NCBI GenBank assembly: GCA_009781535.1
Contig: WQXX01000001.1
Span: forward strand, 1-30,450
Source of the DNA: Coriobacteriia bacterium
GTDB lineage: Bacteria > Actinomycetota > Coriobacteriia > Coriobacteriales > UBA8131
DNA: 30,450 bases
Direction of reading: 5' to 3'
The translations under genes and the position numbers were made by a program. The notes under the pieces are model-generated. The model was not told the origin of the DNA. It did not search any database and saw only the letters and a list, made by a program, of their open reading frames with translations. How positions within the stretch are numbered: the stretch's first letter is position 1; every line of letters starts with the position of its first letter. This document shows, piece by piece, positions 1 to 7,207 of this stretch.

Positions 1-587
1 CCTTTCCTGAAAATGAAGTTCTTGCGGATGTTTGCATACAAGGATGAACGATCCGGCTGCGTTAGAAAGCCGCAAGCAGGCGCGCCTTTTTCTTTGACAA
101 CCCACGTGCCCTCTCTTTTAAAACAGACGCCGTCTTGTTCGGCAAGAATGTCAGGGGCAAACCGGCTTTCGAAAGCGTTCTTAAGCGAAGTAAGACCATT
201 GTCGTGATACACGAAATCTATGCTGTCGGTAAAGAAGTCGCGATAGTTGAGCTCTGCCTCGGGGCCTCCGACCATGATGTACAGATCAGGGAACCGCTGC
301 TTCAAGTGAGCCGACGTTTGTATGATGTAGTCGGTGGTATTGGCGTTTGCGTTAAACCCGACGCAATCAAAACCGCCGCGTTTGATTTTGCGGGCAAGCC
401 TGGGAAACCTGAACTGCCTTGGATGTTGGAACTCATCAAAGATCTCGTTTTTAAAACCGACGTCGTTAAGAAGACTGCTGATGTATTCAAGCCCCAAAGG
501 CTCGAGATTTGCGACGATGGATGAGAACTTCGGGCGTACAAGCAGGACCTTTAGAGCACCTTCTGCAGCTTGAACACATTCCTTCAC
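1..587 (-). CDS. B12-binding domain protein, probable radical SAM enzyme (5' part, runs off the window)
   Basis: The reverse strand is open from a GTG at 587 to the window edge (195 codons, no stop). A GAGG lies 7 nt upstream of the GTG. The product begins near residue 11 with ALKVLLVRPKFSS and continues with LEPLGLEYISSLL, IKRGGFDCVGFNANANTTDY and LYIMVGGPEAELNY. This is the usual pattern of the N-terminal cobalamin-binding (Rossmann-like) domain of B12-dependent radical SAM proteins: 'hR.P....PP.GL.YLA..L...G', then 'D.VG.S', then '.VvGGp'. The radical SAM CxxxCxxC motif would lie further downstream, outside the window, so membership of that superfamily is inferred. No substrate can be assigned. 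The DxHxxG cobalamin-ligand motif is not evident; DEFQHP near residues 50-55 occupies that position. The gene is divergent from clpC, with 256 nt between the two starts. Confidence 0.72.
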   Translation of the reverse strand, partial: MKECVQAAEGALKVLLVRPKFSSIVANLEPLGLEYISSLLNDVGFKNEIFDEFQHPRQFRFPRLARKIKRGGFDCVGFNANANTTDYIIQTSAHLKQRFPDLYIMVGGPEAELNYRDFFTDSIDFVYHDNGLTSLKNAFESRFAPDILAEQDGVCFKREGTWVVKEKGAPACGFLTQPDRSSLYANIRKNFIFRK

Positions 588-776
588 AAGCACACCTCAC
601 ATGATATTCAGCAACCGTCAATACGAACCACATTATTTGTTGTATCCCATTCTAACAAGACGAAGGGCCGATGAGCTCTTGGTACAACAGCTTGCATGAT
701 AAGAAGAGGCAAGCAGTATGCTTTGAGAGGTTTTTTAATCGTAAACAAACGGTGCAGAACCGTTGCTACAGGTACG

Positions 777-806
777 TTGACCGTCTTCGTATTATTGAAG
801 TAAAAT
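777..806 (+). promoter_or_regulatory. Probable sigma-A promoter of clpC
   Basis: TTGACC (777-782) and TAAAAT (801-806) are separated by 18 nt and lie about 40 nt before the clpC start. Each hexamer matches 5 of 6 consensus bases. A 6-bp inverted repeat (748-753 / 759-764) sits just upstream. Confidence 0.5.
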
Positions 807-843
807 TTGTCCTTTATAACCATATAACAATCGAGGTAGAACA

Positions 844-3426
844 ATGTCATTTGAGAGGTTCACCGACAAAGCACGTAGCGTCCTTGCCTTTGCGCAGGAG
901 GAAGCGCGTGCGCTCAAACAGACCAATGTGGGCACCGAGCATCTGCTTTTAGGTCTGTTACGCGAGCGTGATGGTTTGGCAGCACAAGCCCTGAAAAATC
1001 TTGACATCACCTACGATAACGTGCTTGCCCAGATAAAGGGACTCATTGAGGGCTTACCGGAAGCGCCGACGGGGCACTTAAGCTTTACGCCTCGCGTTAA
1101 ACGCGTTTTAGAGCTCGCTTTGCGTGAGACCATGCAGCTCGGTCAAAACTATATCTCGACTGAACATCTGCTGCTTGGCATCGTACGCGAAGGCAACGGC
1201 GTTGCCATCCAGGCGCTCTCGCAGATGGGCATCGACGGGCAGGCGGTACGGGCAGCGGTCATCGATTTGCTCCACAAGTCCTCGACCTATGCAGGCGGGC
1301 CCGAGTTCATGGAAGACGACGCACACAGCCGCGAGGGCGAAGGAATTCTGAAGGAATTCGCCACAAACCTCACCAAACTTGCCGAGGAGGGCAAGCTTGA
1401 CCCGGTGGTTGGCCGCGAGATCGAACTTGAGCGGGTCATGCAGATATTGTGCCGCCGTGCCAAGAACAACCCCTTACTTCTCGGAGACCCCGGTGTTGGC
1501 AAGACAGCTATCGCCGAAGGGCTTGCGCAACTCATCGCCTCTGAGCAGGTGCCTGACATATTGCGTAACAAGAAGATCGTCACCCTTGACGTGCCTGCAC
1601 TTGTCGCCGGCTCGAAGTACCGGGGCGAGTTCGAGGAGCGCCTCAAGATGGTCATTAAAAGTGTTAAAGACGATGGCAATATTATCCTGTTCATCGACGA
1701 GATGCATACGCTCATCGGCGCCGGCTCGGCTGAAGGCTCCATCGACGCCGCCGCCATCCTAAAACCGCCGCTCTCGCGCGGTGAGATACAGGTCATCGCA
1801 GCCACCACGCTCGATGAGTACCGCAAGCGTGTCGAGAAGGATACCGCGCTCGAGCGGCGCTTCCAACCGCTGACCATCAACGAACCCTCAGGAGAGCAGA
1901 CGGTCAAGATCCTCGAAGGCTTACGCGATCGCTACGAGGCGCATCATCGCGTGCACTTTACCGACGAAGCGTTTAAGGCTGCCGTCACCTTGTCAGAGCG
2001 TTACGTCCAGGATCGCTTCCTGCCCGACAAAGCCATCGACGTCATAGACGAAGCGGGCGCACGTATGCGTATCCGCAACATGACCATCCCTACCGATGTG
2101 CATGCCATGGACGAGAAGATACGCAAGCTGCGCGCAGAAAAGGACGAAGCCGTCAACATGCAGGACTTCGAGAAGGCCGCCAAGCTGCGCGACGATGAGA
2201 GGTTGCTGCTTGCTGAGCGCGCTGAGCTTGAGAAGAAATGGCTCGAAAGCGCAACGAGCGAGGTCGCGTATGTAACGGAAAAAGAGATCGCGGACATCGT
2301 CTCGATGTCAACTGGCGTTCCGGTTGCTAACCTCACCGAGGCTGAGACCGAAAAGCTTTTGCGTATGGAAGACGTGCTCCACGAGCGTATCGTCGGTCAG
2401 GACGAAGCTGTCACGGCAGTATCCAAAGCTATCCGTCGTTCGCGCGCAGGCTTGAAAGACCCCAAGCGTCCAGCGGGTTCGTTCATCTTCCTTGGGCCTT
2501 CCGGCGTGGGCAAGACCGAGCTCTCAAAAGCCCTGGCAGAGTTCCTTTTCTCGACTGAGGATGCGCTTATCTCGTTTGACATGAGCGAGTATATGGAAAA
2601 ACACACGGTATCACGTCTCGTAGGATCGCCTCCCGGTTACGTGGGTTATGACGAGGGCGGCCAGCTCACGAAGGCAGTCCGCCAGCGGCCTTACTCGGTC
2701 ATCCTGTTCGATGAGATAGAAAAAGCACACCCCGATGTCTTCAATATCCTGTTACAGATACTTGAGGAAGGCCGCTTAACCGACGGTCAGGGCCGCAAGG
2801 TCGATTTCCGCAATGCTATCGTCATTATGACGAGCAACGTAGGCGCCCGCGAGATTGCGCAGGGTACACAAATCGGTTTCTCGGGAGCAGATTCCAAGAA
2901 AGGGCTATCTGACAAGGAGATCAACAGCCGCGTCATGACTGAGATGAAAAAGCTCTTCCGCCCCGAGTTCCTCAACCGTATCGATGAGATTATCGTCTTC
3001 AAGTCGCTTACCAAAGAGCAGATTGCATCGATTGTCGAGCTCATGGTATCTGATCTGCGCGACCGTCTCATCGCACAGGGCATGAGCCTTGAGCTGACGG
3101 AGAAAGTGCGTGCCTACATTGCTGAAGAGGGCACCGACATGACCTTTGGCGCCCGTCCGTTGCGCCGCGCCATCCAGCGTCTGCTCGAAGATCCTATCAG
3201 CGAAGGAGTGCTTGAAGGGCGTTGGCAGGCAGGCACCATCATCACAGCAGATTATGATGGCAATGATGTGGTGTTCTCAAGCGCTCTAGGTGAGATACCT
3301 GAGCCGCGCAAGCGCCAGAGCCTGGCGCGTGAGGCTGAGCTTATCACACCGATATTCGCACATGCTCCCGGTTATACTACGGGAGGCTCGGGCAACGGTG
3401 GTGCAACGCCCGATTCCAACGACTGA
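844..3426 (+). CDS. clpC: ATP-dependent Clp protease ATP-binding subunit ClpC
   Basis: This is an 860-residue HSP100 unfoldase that unfolds substrates and feeds them to ClpP in the cytoplasm. The domains seen in order are two Clp_N repeats (about 3-145), AAA-1 with Walker A GDPGVGKT at 214-221 and Walker B IILFIDEMH at 280-288, a UVR/coiled-coil middle segment from about 423 to 458, and AAA-2 with Walker A GPSGVGKT at 551-558 and Walker B VILFDEIE at 619-626. An IGF tripeptide in QIGFSG fits the ClpP-docking loop. The UVR segment and single-coil middle region identify ClpC rather than ClpB or ClpA. The ATG at 844 follows GAGG at the right distance, and the N-terminus matches the family start. 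The last ~30 residues are Gly/Pro/Asn-rich and not conserved. In this family ClpC needs adaptors for assembly and also takes part in quality control; none is encoded nearby. Confidence 0.97.
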   Translation: MSFERFTDKARSVLAFAQEEARALKQTNVGTEHLLLGLLRERDGLAAQALKNLDITYDNVLAQIKGLIEGLPEAPTGHLSFTPRVKRVLELALRETMQLGQNYISTEHLLLGIVREGNGVAIQALSQMGIDGQAVRAAVIDLLHKSSTYAGGPEFMEDDAHSREGEGILKEFATNLTKLAEEGKLDPVVGREIELERVMQILCRRAKNNPLLLGDPGVGKTAIAEGLAQLIASEQVPDILRNKKIVTLDVPALVAGSKYRGEFEERLKMVIKSVKDDGNIILFIDEMHTLIGAGSAEGSIDAAAILKPPLSRGEIQVIAATTLDEYRKRVEKDTALERRFQPLTINEPSGEQTVKILEGLRDRYEAHHRVHFTDEAFKAAVTLSERYVQDRFLPDKAIDVIDEAGARMRIRNMTIPTDVHAMDEKIRKLRAEKDEAVNMQDFEKAAKLRDDERLLLAERAELEKKWLESATSEVAYVTEKEIADIVSMSTGVPVANLTEAETEKLLRMEDVLHERIVGQDEAVTAVSKAIRRSRAGLKDPKRPAGSFIFLGPSGVGKTELSKALAEFLFSTEDALISFDMSEYMEKHTVSRLVGSPPGYVGYDEGGQLTKAVRQRPYSVILFDEIEKAHPDVFNILLQILEEGRLTDGQGRKVDFRNAIVIMTSNVGAREIAQGTQIGFSGADSKKGLSDKEINSRVMTEMKKLFRPEFLNRIDEIIVFKSLTKEQIASIVELMVSDLRDRLIAQGMSLELTEKVRAYIAEEGTDMTFGARPLRRAIQRLLEDPISEGVLEGRWQAGTIITADYDGNDVVFSSALGEIPEPRKRQSLAREAELITPIFAHAPGYTTGGSGNGGATPDSND

Positions 3427-3504
3427 AACCGGAAGAGACGCACCTGATACCGACGCTTGATAACTGGAACCGGCACGCCTGATTCCGACGACTGAAACGG
3501 AACC
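3403..3504. repeat. Three imperfect ~34-bp tandem copies spanning the clpC stop codon
   Basis: Copy 1 (about 3403-3433) contains the last codons and TGA of clpC, copy 2 is about 3437-3471 and copy 3 about 3472-3504. Each follows the pattern gcAcgCCtGATtCCgACGactgaaAC(t)GGAAcc in divergent form. The whole block fills most of the clpC-disA spacer and holds no hairpin strong enough for a terminator. Confidence 0.6.
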
Positions 3505-3556
3505 AGTAGACCTGAGTAAGGCATATGATTTGTAAGCTACGATTGAACGGAGCCAC

Positions 3557-4630
3557 ATGGACAGAATACGCTCAATCCTCCCTGAACGTGCGGAGAACAT
3601 CTTTGATCCTCTGGTAGAGATGGTTGCCTCTGGTATGCCCTTGCGCGAGGCTATTGACATGATCATCAGCTCCCAGAACGGCGCGCTGATCTGCATCGGC
3701 GACGTTGAAACCATACTCAGTCTCGGTGACGGTGGTTTCATGATTGACCTCCCGTTCACACCGCAACGCCTCTCTGAGCTCTCAAAGATGGATGGGGCAA
3801 TCGTTCTCACCGGAGATCTCTCAAGAATCGTCTGCGCGAATTTCCACCTCAATCCAGATCCGGGCATTTTTACGTTTGAGACTGGCATGCGTCATCGTTC
3901 AGCAGCGCGCACAAGCGCCCAGACTGAAGCGACGGTCATTGCCATCTCCAAACGACGGGTGCAGACCACTTTGTACCGAAAAGGGGAGGGCTTGACGCTT
4001 GACTCCGACCAGATGTTACTCTCAAAGGGCAACCAGGGTCTGCTTGCGCTTCAAAACCTGCGTAACACGCAGGAGCGCGCTTCGATGCGTTTGAGCTTTT
4101 TGGAGATAGACGATATCGTAACGGTCGCTGATGTTGCAGGCGTGCTTCAGCGGTACTGCATGCTCTTGAGCACGGCGGTGCAGACGGAGCGCTATATCAA
4201 CTTCCTTGGCAGTAACAGCGGGCTTTTACGCAGCCAGCTTCACGAGCTTGCTGATGGTGTAGTCGATGCCTTCATCCTCGTCATCAGGGACTATGCAGTC
4301 TATAGCAATGCAGAGAATGCCAATGCCGTTGCCTGCTCCTTGCTCGAATGCCCAGCACAGGCCCTCAACACTCAAAAGGTGATGAATCTGCTCGGCTACA
4401 CGCGTAGCTTTATTGAGGAAGCCCATATCTCGCCGCGTGGTTTCAGGGCGTTTTCGCGTATATCTATGCTTGACGAAGCTGCCGTTGCCAAGATCATCGA
4501 AGAATATGGTTCTTTAAGCGCTATTGTCCATGACATCCGCGGCGACTCATACGACCGTCTCGAAAGTCTTGGTGTAAAGAATATGCGTGGAATCGCGAAA
4601 AGCTTCATGCAGCTGCGTTCAACCTTGTAG
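3557..4630 (+). CDS. disA: DNA integrity scanning diadenylate cyclase DisA
   Basis: The product is 357 residues, normal for the family. It makes cyclic di-AMP from two ATP and forms an octamer that scans DNA for branched structures. The N-terminal DAC domain carries the DGA motif at 79-81 (KMDGAIVL) and the second active-site motif as RHRSA at 112-116, against the commoner RHRTA; Ser for Thr is conservative. A helical linker follows (about 150-290), and the C-terminus holds a RuvA-like helix-hairpin-helix DNA-binding region (SLSAIVHDIRGDSYDRLESLGVK and what follows). The ATG at 3557 has GGAG 4 nt upstream. It lies 130 nt after clpC in the same direction, with only degenerate repeats between, so co-transcription is likely. 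clpC-disA adjacency is common in Gram-positive genomes. The gene ends at a strong hairpin. Confidence 0.96.
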   Translation: MDRIRSILPERAENIFDPLVEMVASGMPLREAIDMIISSQNGALICIGDVETILSLGDGGFMIDLPFTPQRLSELSKMDGAIVLTGDLSRIVCANFHLNPDPGIFTFETGMRHRSAARTSAQTEATVIAISKRRVQTTLYRKGEGLTLDSDQMLLSKGNQGLLALQNLRNTQERASMRLSFLEIDDIVTVADVAGVLQRYCMLLSTAVQTERYINFLGSNSGLLRSQLHELADGVVDAFILVIRDYAVYSNAENANAVACSLLECPAQALNTQKVMNLLGYTRSFIEEAHISPRGFRAFSRISMLDEAAVAKIIEEYGSLSAIVHDIRGDSYDRLESLGVKNMRGIAKSFMQLRSTL

Positions 4631-4651
4631 ACAACAAAAAGTTGTGTGAGG

Positions 4652-4688
4652 GGGGGGTCTTGCAGGGTTGTACCCTGCAAGACCCCCC
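4652..4688 (+). terminator. Perfect 16-bp hairpin after disA, probable terminator
   Basis: Bases 4652-4667 pair without mismatch with 4673-4688 around the 5-nt loop ttgta. The outer six pairs are all G-C. The following bases (acttgtatgc) give only a poor U-tract, so termination efficiency is uncertain. A small 5-bp hairpin (4631-4645, acaac/gttgt) immediately precedes it, at the disA stop. Confidence 0.7.
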
Positions 4689-4777
4689 ACTTGTATGCTC
4701 AGGCACCCAGTTTACCCGACTTGCCGCATTTGGAACTCAAATTATTCTGCTTTCCGCCGCATTTTGCCCCTCATCGC

Positions 4778-4806
4778 TAGCCAAGAACGCTCATGTGTGG
4801 TATAAA
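4778..4806 (+). promoter_or_regulatory. Probable promoter of the rimP-nusA-infB operon
   Basis: TATAAA (4801-4806) lies 17 nt downstream of TAGCCA (4778-4783). The -10 matches 5 of 6 and the -35 4 of 6 consensus bases. Transcription would start near 4813, giving a leader of about 125 nt. Confidence 0.45.
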
Positions 4807-4837
4807 TACTTATTCGCTCTCGCAAGGAGGGGGCGCG

Positions 4838-4930
4838 TTGCATCATGGTGCAACGCCAGAATCTTTCTTTCAAGAAAGTGGGCACTTGTCCCGCTTTCTT
4901 TTGTTAGGTGTAGCGAGAGCTACTTGTTAG
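4838..4930 (+). CDS. Possible 30-residue leader peptide (speculative)
   Basis: A TTG at 4838 has a full AAGGAGG 8 nt upstream (4823-4829). It opens a 30-codon frame (MHHGATPESFFQESG...) ending in TAG at 4928-4930, which abuts the rimP ribosome binding site. A second short frame starts at ATG 4845 and ends at TAG within the terminator-like hairpin tail. The ideal Shine-Dalgarno is the main support. The composition has no run of any one amino acid of the kind used by amino-acid attenuators. It may be fortuitous. Confidence 0.25.
   Translation: MHHGATPESFFQESGHLSRFLLLGVARATC
4872..4905 (+). terminator. Terminator-like hairpin inside the rimP leader (possible attenuator)
   Basis: Bases 4872-4882 pair with 4890-4900 (one G-U pair) around the 7-nt loop cacttgt, followed by ttgtt. 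With the U-rich 3' arm (ctttctt) this resembles a Rho-independent terminator upstream of the first gene of the operon. Confidence 0.45.
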
Positions 4931-4939
4931 GAGATCTTG

Positions 4940-5497
4940 GTGAGTATACGTGTGGAACAGATGATGATCGACTCACTTGAGCCAGTGGCAATTGAGCATG
5001 GCTTTGAGCTTGTCGACGTCGAATTGGCGGGGGCGTCACGCGCTCCTGTGCTTCGGGTGTTCCTCGATAAGGCAAGCGGTTTGACCTTAGATGATATCGC
5101 AGCGGCAAACAGCTGGGTTAGTAACGTCGTTGACACGGTCGACCCATTCAGGGGGTCGTATGTGCTCGAGGTCTCTTCACCTGGCATTGACCGCCCCTTG
5201 CGTACGCTTGAGCATTTCGCACGTTTTGTTGGAGAGACTGCCCATATTGTCGTAAGACCAAACGAAGGCAAGAACAGCCGCCTCAAGTGGACCGGCGTAT
5301 TGGCTGGTGTTGCAGATGACGCCGTGCTTCTTACGGTGGACGGCAAGACCCATCGTCTACAAATCACCGATATCAAGAAAGCGCATGTAAAAGGAACGGT
5401 TGATTTCAGCAGGTGCATCAGCAGCCTGCCTGCTGAGAGCGCTGATGAACAACCCGGCGAAGACGCCGAAGAACTGCCCGAAGACCCACAGGAATGA
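4940..5497 (+). CDS. rimP: Ribosome maturation factor RimP
   Basis: The product is 185 residues. RimP binds the free 30S subunit and helps the 16S 3' domain mature. The N-terminal alpha/beta domain shows FELVDVELAGASRAPVLRVFLDK and the conserved SSPGIDRPL motif (about residues 75-83), and a C-terminal SH3-like barrel follows (TGVLAGVADDAVLLTVDGK). The tail is acidic (DEQPGEDAEELPEDPQE). I chose GTG at 4940 because GGAG (4930-4933) lies 6 nt before it; an in-frame TTG at 4937 would have only 3 nt of spacing. rimP is the first gene before nusA, as in most bacteria, with 12 nt between them. Confidence 0.92.
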   Translation: MSIRVEQMMIDSLEPVAIEHGFELVDVELAGASRAPVLRVFLDKASGLTLDDIAAANSWVSNVVDTVDPFRGSYVLEVSSPGIDRPLRTLEHFARFVGETAHIVVRPNEGKNSRLKWTGVLAGVADDAVLLTVDGKTHRLQITDIKKAHVKGTVDFSRCISSLPAESADEQPGEDAEELPEDPQE

Positions 5498-5509
5498 AAG
5501 GAACCAGCG

Positions 5510-6835
5510 ATGTCGTCTGAGTTGATGGCAGCCCTTGAGGCATTGGCAATAGAGAAGAATATTGACGAGTTATACCTTTTAGAGCGTCTTGAACAGTCGC
5601 TAGCAAAGAGCTATCAGAGCATTCTTAACCTTGATTGGGACGCCCGCGTAACCATCAATCGTGAGAACGGTTCGATATACGTCTACGAGATCGTCCCAGT
5701 GGGTGAGCCGGATGAGGAAACCGGCGAATACACCGAGTTCGAGGAGCGCGATGTTACGCCCCGGGAAGTCAGCCGAATCGCCGCCCAGAACGCAAAAGGC
5801 GTCATCATGCAGATCGTGCGCGACGCAGCGCGTCAGGCGATATTTACCGAGTTCGCCGACCGCAAGGGTGAGCTTGTCAATGGTACGGTGCTGCAAAGCA
5901 CGCCGGACTTCACCATCATCAAGATCCGCGACGGGGTCGAAGCCGAGCTTCCGCATTTCGACAGGAAACGCCACATCGGAGAGCTCAACGAGAAACCGGA
6001 AAACGAGCACTACCGTCACAACCAGCGTCTCAAGTCGCTCATCATAGATGTGCGCGACCCCAATCTGGTCGAGACGAACACCCGTGGCGAGAACACCCGC
6101 CCCGCTATCGTCGTCAGTCGAACGCACCCCGACCTCATCCGTCGTCTCTTTGAGATCGAAGTCCCTGAGATTTACGACGGTGTTGTAGAGATAAAGTCCA
6201 TCGCACGTGAGGCAGGCGCACGTTCCAAGATCGCCGTGTCCTCCCGCGAAGCGAACCTCGACCCGGTTGGCGCCTGTGTAGGGCCCAAAGGCTCGCGCGT
6301 GCGTATGGTCGTCGAGGAGTTGCGCAATGAACGCGTCGACGTCATCATGTGGGACGCCAACCCAGCCGTGCTGGTCGCCAACGCGCTCTCGCCAGCCCGT
6401 GTGAACAAGGTCCTTATCAACGAGGACACGCATTATGCGACGGTCATCGTGCCTGATGACCAGCTGTCACTTGCCATCGGTAAGGAAGGGCAGAACGCTC
6501 GTCTCGCAGCGCGTCTGACCGGCTGGCATATAGACATCAAGAGCTCCAGTCTTATGGGCGACATGCCAAACCTTGCCGCCACATTGCTTGACGATGATGA
6601 GCAGGATGGCGAAGCAGAAGGCGGACGTTGCGAGTATGTGTCGCCAACTGGCGTACGCTGCCGTAACCATGCCCGCTTGGACTCGCGCTTCTGTGGCGTC
6701 CATGAGCATATACTGCTCTCCGCCGAAGATGAGAGCCTGATTGATACGGATGAAAGCCTGATTGATACGGACGACGCAGGCTTCATCGACGGAAACAATG
6801 AGAATCTGATTGATGACGATGAGGGGCTTATCTAA
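5510..6835 (+). CDS. nusA: Transcription termination/antitermination factor NusA with an unusual Cys/His C-terminal module
   Basis: The product is 441 residues. NusA binds RNA polymerase and nascent RNA and modulates pausing, termination and antitermination. The N-terminal RNAP-binding domain (about 1-115) is followed by S1 (about 120-185), KH1 with GPKG at 258-261 and KH2 with GKEG at 324-327. As in other actinobacterial and Gram-positive NusA proteins, the AR repeats of proteobacteria are absent. Instead residues 373-400 carry C374-X9-C384-X10-C395-X2-H398, which looks like a small metal-binding knuckle. An acidic tail of repeated SLIDTDE-type units follows (408-441), including a 21-bp DNA unit present twice at 6728-6748 and 6749-6769. 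The start ATG follows AAAGGAA. Downstream ylxR begins 3 nt after the stop. Confidence 0.95.
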   Translation: MSSELMAALEALAIEKNIDELYLLERLEQSLAKSYQSILNLDWDARVTINRENGSIYVYEIVPVGEPDEETGEYTEFEERDVTPREVSRIAAQNAKGVIMQIVRDAARQAIFTEFADRKGELVNGTVLQSTPDFTIIKIRDGVEAELPHFDRKRHIGELNEKPENEHYRHNQRLKSLIIDVRDPNLVETNTRGENTRPAIVVSRTHPDLIRRLFEIEVPEIYDGVVEIKSIAREAGARSKIAVSSREANLDPVGACVGPKGSRVRMVVEELRNERVDVIMWDANPAVLVANALSPARVNKVLINEDTHYATVIVPDDQLSLAIGKEGQNARLAARLTGWHIDIKSSSLMGDMPNLAATLLDDDEQDGEAEGGRCEYVSPTGVRCRNHARLDSRFCGVHEHILLSAEDESLIDTDESLIDTDDAGFIDGNNENLIDDDEGLI

Positions 6836-6838
6836 ACG

Positions 6839-7207
6839 ATGCCAGCACCGCGAAAACAACCAATGCGGACCTGCGTAGCCTGTAAGACAGGTGCGGATAA
6901 ACGCGCGCTCGTCCGCTTTGTCCGCGTCGCATCCTCCTTGCCCGCAGACATAAACAGCAACGATGCAGCGCTAAACCCTATGGCAGATTTGAGCAGCGTT
7001 CGTCTCGATCGGTCAGGGCGTATGGCTGGACGTGGTGCGTATCTATGCACCCAAAAAGGATGTTTTGAGAAAGCTCGGAAGAGCAAAGCGCTTGAGCGCG
7101 CTCTGCGCTGTCCGATTCCGCCTGCCGATTATGATCGGCTTGCCTTAGAGTTTTTGAACCTGTGTGCCACGGAGCATGACAGCGTAGGGACGGTGATACA
7201 TGGCTAG
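6839..7207 (+). CDS. ylxR: YlxR/RnpM-family RNA-binding protein (DUF448)
   Basis: The product is 122 residues. This family sits between nusA and infB in Gram-positive bacteria; the Bacillus homologue RnpM binds the RNase P RNA and modulates its activity. The N-terminal RTCVACKTGADKRALVRFVR and the signature DRSGRMAGRGAYLC (about 59-72) with following KGCFEKARK are diagnostic. Residues 33-55 form a short non-conserved insertion between strands. The last 8 nt overlap the infB start, so translational coupling is likely. A second ATG at 6863 is possible, but the first is 3 nt after nusA and typical for coupled genes. Confidence 0.9.
   Translation: MPAPRKQPMRTCVACKTGADKRALVRFVRVASSLPADINSNDAALNPMADLSSVRLDRSGRMAGRGAYLCTQKGCFEKARKSKALERALRCPIPPADYDRLALEFLNLCATEHDSVGTVIHG

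Larger units (their letters stand above)
4689..4939 (+). promoter_or_regulatory. Structured leader of the rimP-nusA-infB operon
   Basis: Together with the terminator this fills the 309-nt stretch between disA and rimP. Below the putative promoter (4778-4806), three hairpins follow: 4835-4842/4849-4856 (8 bp perfect, loop tcatgg), 4872-4882/4890-4900 (11 bp with one G-U, then a U-rich run) and 4910-4914/4919-4923 (5 bp closed by the GNRA loop GAGA). The rimP ribosome binding site GGAG is at 4930-4933. The segment 4863-4869 can instead pair with 4872-4878, which would disrupt the terminator-like hairpin. AAGGAGG at 4823-4829 precedes a short possible leader reading frame. Bases 4689-4777 show nothing recognisable. 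Confidence 0.55.

Noticed and set aside
1287..1907. 206-codon minus-strand frame within clpC
   Set aside because: Complement of the AAA-1 domain; Ser/Arg-rich and without start signals.
4642..4980. 112-codon frame between disA and rimP
   Set aside because: It crosses the terminator hairpin, the putative promoter, the leader hairpins and the rimP start; no family features and no ribosome binding site at its ATG.
5600..6433. 277-codon open frame on the minus strand inside nusA
   Set aside because: It is the complement of the well-supported nusA frame; its sequence (long runs of D, V and R) has no family features and no ribosome binding site.
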